Part shown: piece by piece, positions 58,547-64,000 of the stretch | Layout: the number at the start of each line of letters is the position of its first letter | Numbering within the stretch: the first letter of the stretch is position 1 | DNA from: Turnera subulata | Lineage: Eukaryota; Streptophyta; Magnoliopsida; Malpighiales; Passifloraceae | NCBI GenBank assembly: GCA_028386065.3 | Contig: JAKUCV010007453.1 | Span: forward strand, 63,607 to 127,606 | Direction: 5' to 3' | Length of the DNA stretch: 64,000 bases | Made by a program: the position numbers and the translations under genes | The notes under the pieces: model-generated | What the model saw: only the letters and a program-made list of their open reading frames with translations | Told to the model about the DNA's origin: nothing | The model's database searches: none

Positions 58547-59148
58547 TGTAAATTTCTCTTGGCATGATTAGGGATTCTTTGGCTTGATCTTGATATTCAG
58601 AGGACCTGATCTCTATGCTTAGAGGGCCTGATCTCTTATGCCTGGAGGGCCTGATCTCTATAGCTGGAGGGCCTGATCTCTACTCTTGGAGCACCTGCAA
58701 GACCAGAAAGAAGGACCCGGGGGAGTCCAGGGTTGTGACCCCGGGAGGACCTCCGATGCCTAAGTTAGCAAAGGGGATTTTTCTCTTATTAATTTGAAAG
58801 AATATAGAGAGAGAGTTTTGAGAGTGGAGAATTATATTCTCTAGAGAGAATTTCCTTGGGGAGAGTAGAGTTTTCTCCAGGAAGAATTTGTGTGTTGAAA
58901 CTCTAATCTTGCCCCCTTTTTATAGGGGTTTTGGTAGTGGAGCATTAACTCTAGTTGTCCCTTCAACTCCATGTAACGCTTATAATGCTTATCATATTTT
59001 TCACATGGCTAAATAGCTAGCTGGACTGGTCCTGGGTCTTTTGTATTGGATCTGGTCCTGGACTCCTATATTGGGCTTAGGCCTGGTCCTGAATTTTGTC
59101 TCAATTGGGCCTTTAAGCTTTGATTGGATTATTTCACTCCTCATCACA
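58547..59148 (-). repeat. 3' LTR of a minus-strand LTR retrotransposon
   Basis: Read on the minus strand it starts TGTGATGAGGAGTG, directly after a polypurine tract (CTTAGAGTTGGGGGCT), contains a strong TATA box (CCTATAAAAAGGGGGC, 58911-58926) and ends AAATTTACA at 58547. It interrupts the pol gene of Copia 2. The other LTR and the partner of the putative ATGGA target duplication (58542-58546) lie beyond the window. Confidence 0.7.
58600..58690 (-). repeat. 22-23-bp tandem repeat near the LTR end
   Basis: Four units of the type GAGGGCCTGATCTCTATGCTT begin near 58600, 58622, 58645 and 58667, with a few differences between units. Confidence 0.85.
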
Positions 59149-59165
59149 AGCCCCCAACTCTAAGG
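59149..59165 (-). promoter_or_regulatory. Polypurine tract of the minus-strand LTR element
   Basis: On the minus strand CCTTAGAGTTGGGGGCT ends exactly where the LTR begins, as needed for plus-strand DNA priming. It fixes the element's orientation. Confidence 0.65.
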
Positions 59166-59769
59166 GATGTTGTGTAGCAACTTTCCTTAGAGTTTATTAC
59201 TTCCAATGTGAGCTTTTTTTTGTCGCCTTCAGGTCTTAGCTTGCCTTATTTGGCTAATTCAAACATAAGCTCCAACGTATTGATTTTGAGCTGTGAGCTT
59301 ATTGAATTTTCAACTATAAGCTCATTTGTTAGACTAATGTGGTATTGGCTCGAATTTAAAGCCCTCTTGTGTAAGGATCCTCTTGTAAGACAGAGGTGGA
59401 CTTTTTTAGAGCTCTTGTGGTGCATTTTTCAGCTTCTGCACTTTTTGGACCCGAGAGGCCTCTTTTAAATTTGTATAAATCCCCCATTAATTACTTATAG
59501 TGGGACTTTTTTGTTTTGTTGTTGTCTCATAAAGGTCTTCTTTTCTGGACCTGAGATGTGTATCCTTTGGTACCTCTGATATGAGGAGGTCTTTTAGATG
59601 AAGGCATCTTCGACATATGGAGGGGACCTCTGAAAGTGGGTGCCTCCTTCATGTGCAAAGAGGACCTCAGAATGCGGTACCTTCTTTGTATGTTTCTTGA
59701 TATGTGACCTTATTTTTTGGACCTGTTAGCCTTGGTTGTCTTTCTCTCTCTCTTTTCTCTTCTCTGAAT

Positions 59770-59910
59770 ATGTGACTTACTCGGGCTAGATATTGCCTTT
59801 AGTCATCTTTCATTGAATACGCAGCTTACTTGGGCTACATGGCCTGTAGTTGTCTTTCATTGAATGCGCGACTTACTTGGGCTATCATGCCTCAGTCGTC
59901 TTTCAAGATG
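59770..59910. repeat. About 50-bp tandem repeat
   Basis: Three diverged units contain GACTTACTCGGGCTA / CAGCTTACTTGGGCTA / GACTTACTTGGGCTA followed by a GTCGTCTTTCA-type end. A single further relative lies at about 60060-60110. Confidence 0.7.
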
Positions 59911-60025
59911 CGATCTTTTCTTTAGATCGTCTTTTACTATGCGATCTTTTTAGATCGTCTTTTTTCTGTGCGATCTCTTAGATCGTCCTTTTTTTTTTTG
60001 TACGATCTCTTAGATCGTCCTTTTT
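59911..60025. repeat. About 31-bp tandem array of GATCT/AGATC hairpins
   Basis: Four units begin at 59911, 59942, 59971 and 60003, each with CGATCT, a T-rich loop of variable length, AGATCG and a pyrimidine tail. Arms are perfectly complementary in every unit while loop and tail vary. Confidence 0.85.
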
Positions 60026-60179
60026 CTGCGACTGAAAGCAGCTGTATGGGCTTTCATCGTCTTACTTTGCGACCAATATAGGCTGCATGGCCTGTAGTCG
60101 TCTTTTTTGAATGTGGGATGTTCCTATTAAGTCAAGGTCCTTGGTTTGTTACTTTGGACCTTGGGGCTTCTGGTCTATT

Positions 60180-61000
60180 CAAGGACTTCTATTTACAAGA
60201 TCCTATGAGACCTTTAGGTCTTTAAGGACCTTGTTTTATGGGCCTTTTGAGGCTTTTGATTTTCCAAGGTTGTCTGAATGAGACTTTTGTGACCTTCGAT
60301 TCTCAAGGTCTTTAAAGATCTTTGTCTAGAGTGGTCCCCTTTAGGTGGGATCTTCGCTTTCGGGGTCTTTAAAGACCTTAGAGATCTCCGCTTTTCTAGG
60401 GTTTGTTTGAACACCCTTTTGAGACCTTTAATTTTCAAGGCCTTTAGATTTTTTCGGGGCCTAATTCAAGGTCTTTGCGGATCTCGAGACCTCTGATTTG
60501 TAAGGTCATGGATCTTAATTTTTGAGGTCGCTGAGGACTGTGGCTTAGGAGCTTTTTTAGGTCCTTGAGGACTGTGGCCTTTGGGCTTTGAGACCTTTGA
60601 TTTTCAAGGTCTTCAGAGATTTCAAGATCTTTGATTTTCAAGGTCTTTGGGGATCTCGGGACCTTTGATTTTCTAGGTCTCATGTGATCTCAATTTTAGA
60701 ACCTTTGATTTCCAAAGTCTTTAGAGATTTTGGGATCTCTCTTCTTCAAATTTTTTTTGAGGATCTCAGGACCTTTGATTTTCATGGTCAAGAATCCTTA
60801 TTTCAGAGGTCTCTAGGGACTGGGGACATGTTTCCAAAGGAGCCTCCTTTAGATCATGGACCTTCTTTAGAGGTTCTTAAGGAGCATAGCTTGGGGCCTT
60901 TTTGGTGCCTGTGCTGACTCGAGGTCTTTGGAGATTTTAGAACCCCTGACTTTCAAGGTCTTTATGGGTCTCCTTTGGGGACCTTTTCTTGGGAAGGTCT
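60180..61000. repeat. Diverged minisatellite of GACCTT-loop-AAGGTC units
   Basis: At least nine units of the form GACCTTTGATTTTCAAGGTC, for example near 60290, 60424, 60488, 60592, 60624, 60660, 60700, 60770 and 60941. They alternate with GGTCTTTAAAGACCTT palindromes (near 60217, 60306 and 60363). Most keep the inverted arms; a few have lost them. Confidence 0.75.
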
Positions 61001-61739
61001 CCTTCTCCAGGGCTCTTGATGGAGATTCTAAACCGGAGAATAGTTGTGTTTGCTGTTACGCATTGCATAGACAAGCCTGCAACTTTGTAGTGCACGTGTT
61101 AGGTCGTGTCTTTGTATTGCTCATGTGAGAGTGAGTGCACGGGTTAGGCCGCGGCTTTGGGAAGTACATGCGAGACTCCAACTTATGGTGCGTGGTCTAA
61201 GCCCCGATTTTAGATGTCTGACTGGCATTCTTTAGCAGGTTACTATTGCCAGCTCTTATACCTTGCAAAGAGAGCTTTTGACCTTCCATTGAGGTCTTTC
61301 CTTTGCAGGTCCTCTCTCAGAGGCACTTAGTTTGGAGGACCTCAACCTTCTGAGCCTTCTATCATTAGGTTCCTCAAAGAGAAAGTTTGATAAAAGTTTG
61401 ACAATAGAGCTATGGAACTCCTTTAGTCAATAGTAATAGTAAAGTTTTGGGAAGTCTTTATTTGTAGGAAGAAATAGCAAGAATCATTTGATGGAATATA
61501 AGAAGAGAACCTGTGTTGGTTTCAACTTTTTTGGGGCGTAGAGACCTTTTAGGTTCTTCTGGCTTCACGCTTGGTGGAGTAACCCTTCAATTCTTGAATC
61601 TTGCTTTCTGCTTCTTCTTCCTTTTGACCATCCCACTTGCTTGCGAAAAAGCATTTACTTTTTGTGGAAAACACCACGTAGACCTTCTCTTCCATTGCTT
61701 TGCCTGCAATGTCATTATATGCCCTCGTTGTAGAGGTTC

Positions 61740-62150
61740 TGCTTTGGAGTGGTCTTCACTGACTCATTATGAAATATTGGTCCTAGGATTCCTTACTTGG
61801 GAATTCTCAAGGAATGTCCTCATGGACTCATTATGGAAGCATTGCTTCTGAGGTCTCCTGTTTGGGAAGGTCCCAAAGAACTTTCATTTGAGATGAGGTA
61901 TCCCTTATTTGGGAGTTTTCAAGGAAAGTCCTCATTGTAGAGGTTCCTTTTTAGAGAGGCCTCCATGAGACTTATTATGGAAGCATTGCTTCTGATGTCC
62001 CTTTTTTGGGAAGGTCCCAAGGAACTACCATTTGAGAGGACCATAAGGTTCTTTATTCTAGAGACCTCTAGGATCCTTCTTTTAGAGGTCCTTAGGGCTC
62101 TTTTGTTTAAGAGATCTGCATTTTAGAGATCTTCATGGCTACTCGTAGCT
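61740..62150. repeat. Diverged long repeat unit, two copies
   Basis: The block ATTATGGAAGCATTGCTTCTG, followed by a GGGAAGGTCCCAA palindrome and ATTTGAGA, occurs at about 61829 and 61976. This suggests a repeat unit of about 147 bp embedded in the same low-complexity vocabulary. Confidence 0.65.
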
Positions 62151-64000
62151 CCTTTTCAAAGCCGTATTGGACTGCCTCGGCTTATTATGGGAAGAACCTC
62201 TTTGATTTGAGAGTAAGCACCTGGATGGTGGATTTTTAAAATAAGAACCTTGGTACTTTTGCTCTTCAGCTTGATATGGTCCTTTCCAACTTTAGCTCCA
62301 TTTTGGACTCGTTGCCTCTATCCTAAAAAAGACCAGGTTTTTGGATGGATCGAGGTCCAACTTTTTTATTGCAGTACCTCACTATCGCTTATTGTAGACT
62401 TCTATTTTTCCTGAAATACTCTGGATCTCAAGGACTTTTTATAAGGAGGGGGAGCAATGTCCTCTTATAATAAATGGAGGCTCGATAATTTTCCTCATGA
62501 CCTCTGTTAGTCGTAAATCGGACATCCCCATTTTGGTAAGGGCAGGGCCTTATTTTTGGCTTGATTGCTTGAGGTTACTCATGCCAACTTCATTTGAGCA
62601 TTCAGGCATGTCTCTCCGCAGCTTCATGGCTATGATGCTTGTAATCTTATTTGGTATAGGAACCATCCAATTACAATACCTGTTCATCTTTTTCAGCTAT
62701 CAAAGGTAGGCATTCCTTATGTGAGAAAGCCAGCTAGGACCTGCTCTTTAATCGTCGTTTTGGACGAGTACTCCTTCTCAAAATAGCACTTAGCTCTCCT
62801 GCTCATCTTGTGAGTCATTCTGTGGCATTTGATTTGCCTTCCTTGTGGAATGGATTTTGTATACCTCTTGGATACTGCAAAGAAAGTCCTTGTTATAGGG
62901 ATCTCTTTGTCTCTACTATGAGGAAGTCCTGACTATTTGCTGCTCAACAGAGGTCCTGCCATCAAGTGGCTTCTGCAAGTCTTGCTACAAGAGATCTCCC
63001 ATTCTCTTAATAAGTAGGCCTTGAGGGTTTTTGTGTGAAAACCTCCCAAAGGTTTGATTCACTCCTACATGCATCCATAATAAGCATTGAGCCGAATTCT
63101 GAGCCTTGCAATGCATGTGATGCTTTTTCTTCCCTAGTCATGACAGTTATGTTGGGCACCTGTCTTACTAACTGATCGGGAATTTCATGCTTAAGCATTT
63201 GATTGCTTGTGGTCATTCTGTATATGTAACTTCTTTGACTGAGTTACTTTGGGCTCTACATTGCTTAAAGTGAGCTTCTACAGCTTTAGGCCAACCTTCG
63301 TTTTTATTATAATGGGAAGTCCTGGTCCTAGCCCCCAAGACTCTTGAGCAGGGAATGTTTGGACCTATCCTCAAGAGGGAAGGTTTGAACCTTTCTTTCT
63401 TTTCGGCTCCTCCGACATCGTGGACAGGCTAACCCACTTCTTGAGATGTTTCCTGAGGAGTTTTCACTTTTAGAGTGCCTTAATGAATAGTCATTATGAT
63501 GACTTTGTAGTACCCAACTCCAGCTCCTTATGTTGCACAATAGGCTCTACCTTTTGTACCTTAGTGCGGTTTGGATACTAGGGCCTCCACTTGGTCCTTC
63601 AAGATTTATGGCTCGTGGCCATTATTTTGTTTCTCATGGATATGAGTACCTCCACAGCTTGTTCAGTACTAGGTGCTTCTTAACCTCTGGGAACCATGCT
63701 TGTAACTCCCGAACCTTCTGTTCTTTACTAGGAGCTCTTACAATTTAGGTGCCTGACCTTCATTAGTGGACTTGGAAGCCTGTGGCTCTTGCTTGGTACC
63801 TTATAGAATTAAGTACCTCTTCCAGGTGCTTGATAGCTTCTTGGAGCTTATCATTTTGCTTAAATACTCTTCAAGCCTTGCTTTAGCACATAATCCATTG
63901 TGGTTCCTCTGGAAATGGTTTGGATTGCCCAATTTGAATGTCTCTCCACTCCTTGCCAGCTCATGCTGACATTCAATTTCGGAACCTCTGGCTCTCTGTT

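Larger units (their letters stand above)
59166..64000 (-). mobile_element. Repeat-rich internal region of the minus-strand LTR element
   Basis: About 4.8 kb without recognisable gag or pol. It is strongly strand-asymmetric (T-rich on plus) and consists largely of diverged short repeats built on GACCTTTGATTTTCAAGGTC, GATCTTTTTAGATCG and similar motifs. One minus-strand frame (63216-63007, with QLVRQVPNITVMTREEKASH) looks more protein-like but is unidentified. The layout fits a large non-autonomous (LARD-like) element, or the non-coding 3' part of a bigger one continuing to the right. Confidence 0.55.

Noticed and set aside
60214..60683. Lys/Leu-rich repetitive proteins on the minus strand
   Set aside because: They are in-frame readings of the GACCTT-type minisatellite; the frame changes between neighbouring units.

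Overview
This is nuclear DNA of a flowering plant, probably a eudicot. The genes carry plant GT-AG introns, and the families present are plant ones: a GDSL lipase, an aleurain-type vacuolar protease, a P-class PPR protein, an S-protein homologue, an ECA1-like secreted peptide and an S-receptor-kinase relic. The filler is typical plant transposable elements. Species cannot be told from the sequence. There is one assembly gap (Ns, 32489-33078).

Layout. 0-8 kb: a Tourist-like MITE, then a five-exon GDSL esterase/lipase gene with altered catalytic motifs, then an ECA1/prolamin-like secreted peptide gene with a decayed tandem copy. 8.07-12.61 kb: a complete Pack-MULE with long terminal inverted repeats and a 9-bp target duplication, carrying captured pieces of a TBC/RabGAP gene and an R2R3-MYB gene in opposite orientations. 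13.1-16.4 kb: an internally deleted Copia element. 17.4-17.9 kb: an ABCE (RNase L inhibitor) pseudogene fragment. 18.3-24.3 kb: a decayed L1-type LINE. 27.0-29.6 kb: an apparently intact eight-exon aleurain-like cysteine protease. 30.1-37.6 kb: a large non-autonomous LTR retrotransposon with 2.7-kb LTRs. It has no gag-pol but carries two antisense ORFs with their own TATA boxes, and its LTRs hold arrays of short palindromes whose stems covary. 39.7-41.4 kb: an intronless PPR gene on the minus strand. 42.5-43.6 kb: S-receptor-kinase and LINE relics. 43.8-44.3 kb: an S-protein-homologue gene. 45.3 kb: an orphan Gypsy LTR with a primer binding site. 46.5-54.6 kb: a full-length but decayed Copia element with 1.5-kb LTRs, inserted next to a SufD/ABCI7 pseudogene (54.6-55.5 kb). 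55.5-58.5 kb: a second Copia element (gag-protease-integrase) cut off by the 3' LTR of a minus-strand LTR element, whose repeat-rich internal region runs to the end of the window.

The five likely functional genes (GDSL, ECA1-like, aleurain-like, PPR, SPH) are unrelated and independently transcribed; there is no operon logic. The most unusual content is in the mobile DNA: the gene-capturing MULE, the retrotransposon with antisense genes, and the recurrence of hairpin-capable short repeat arrays in four different retroelements.
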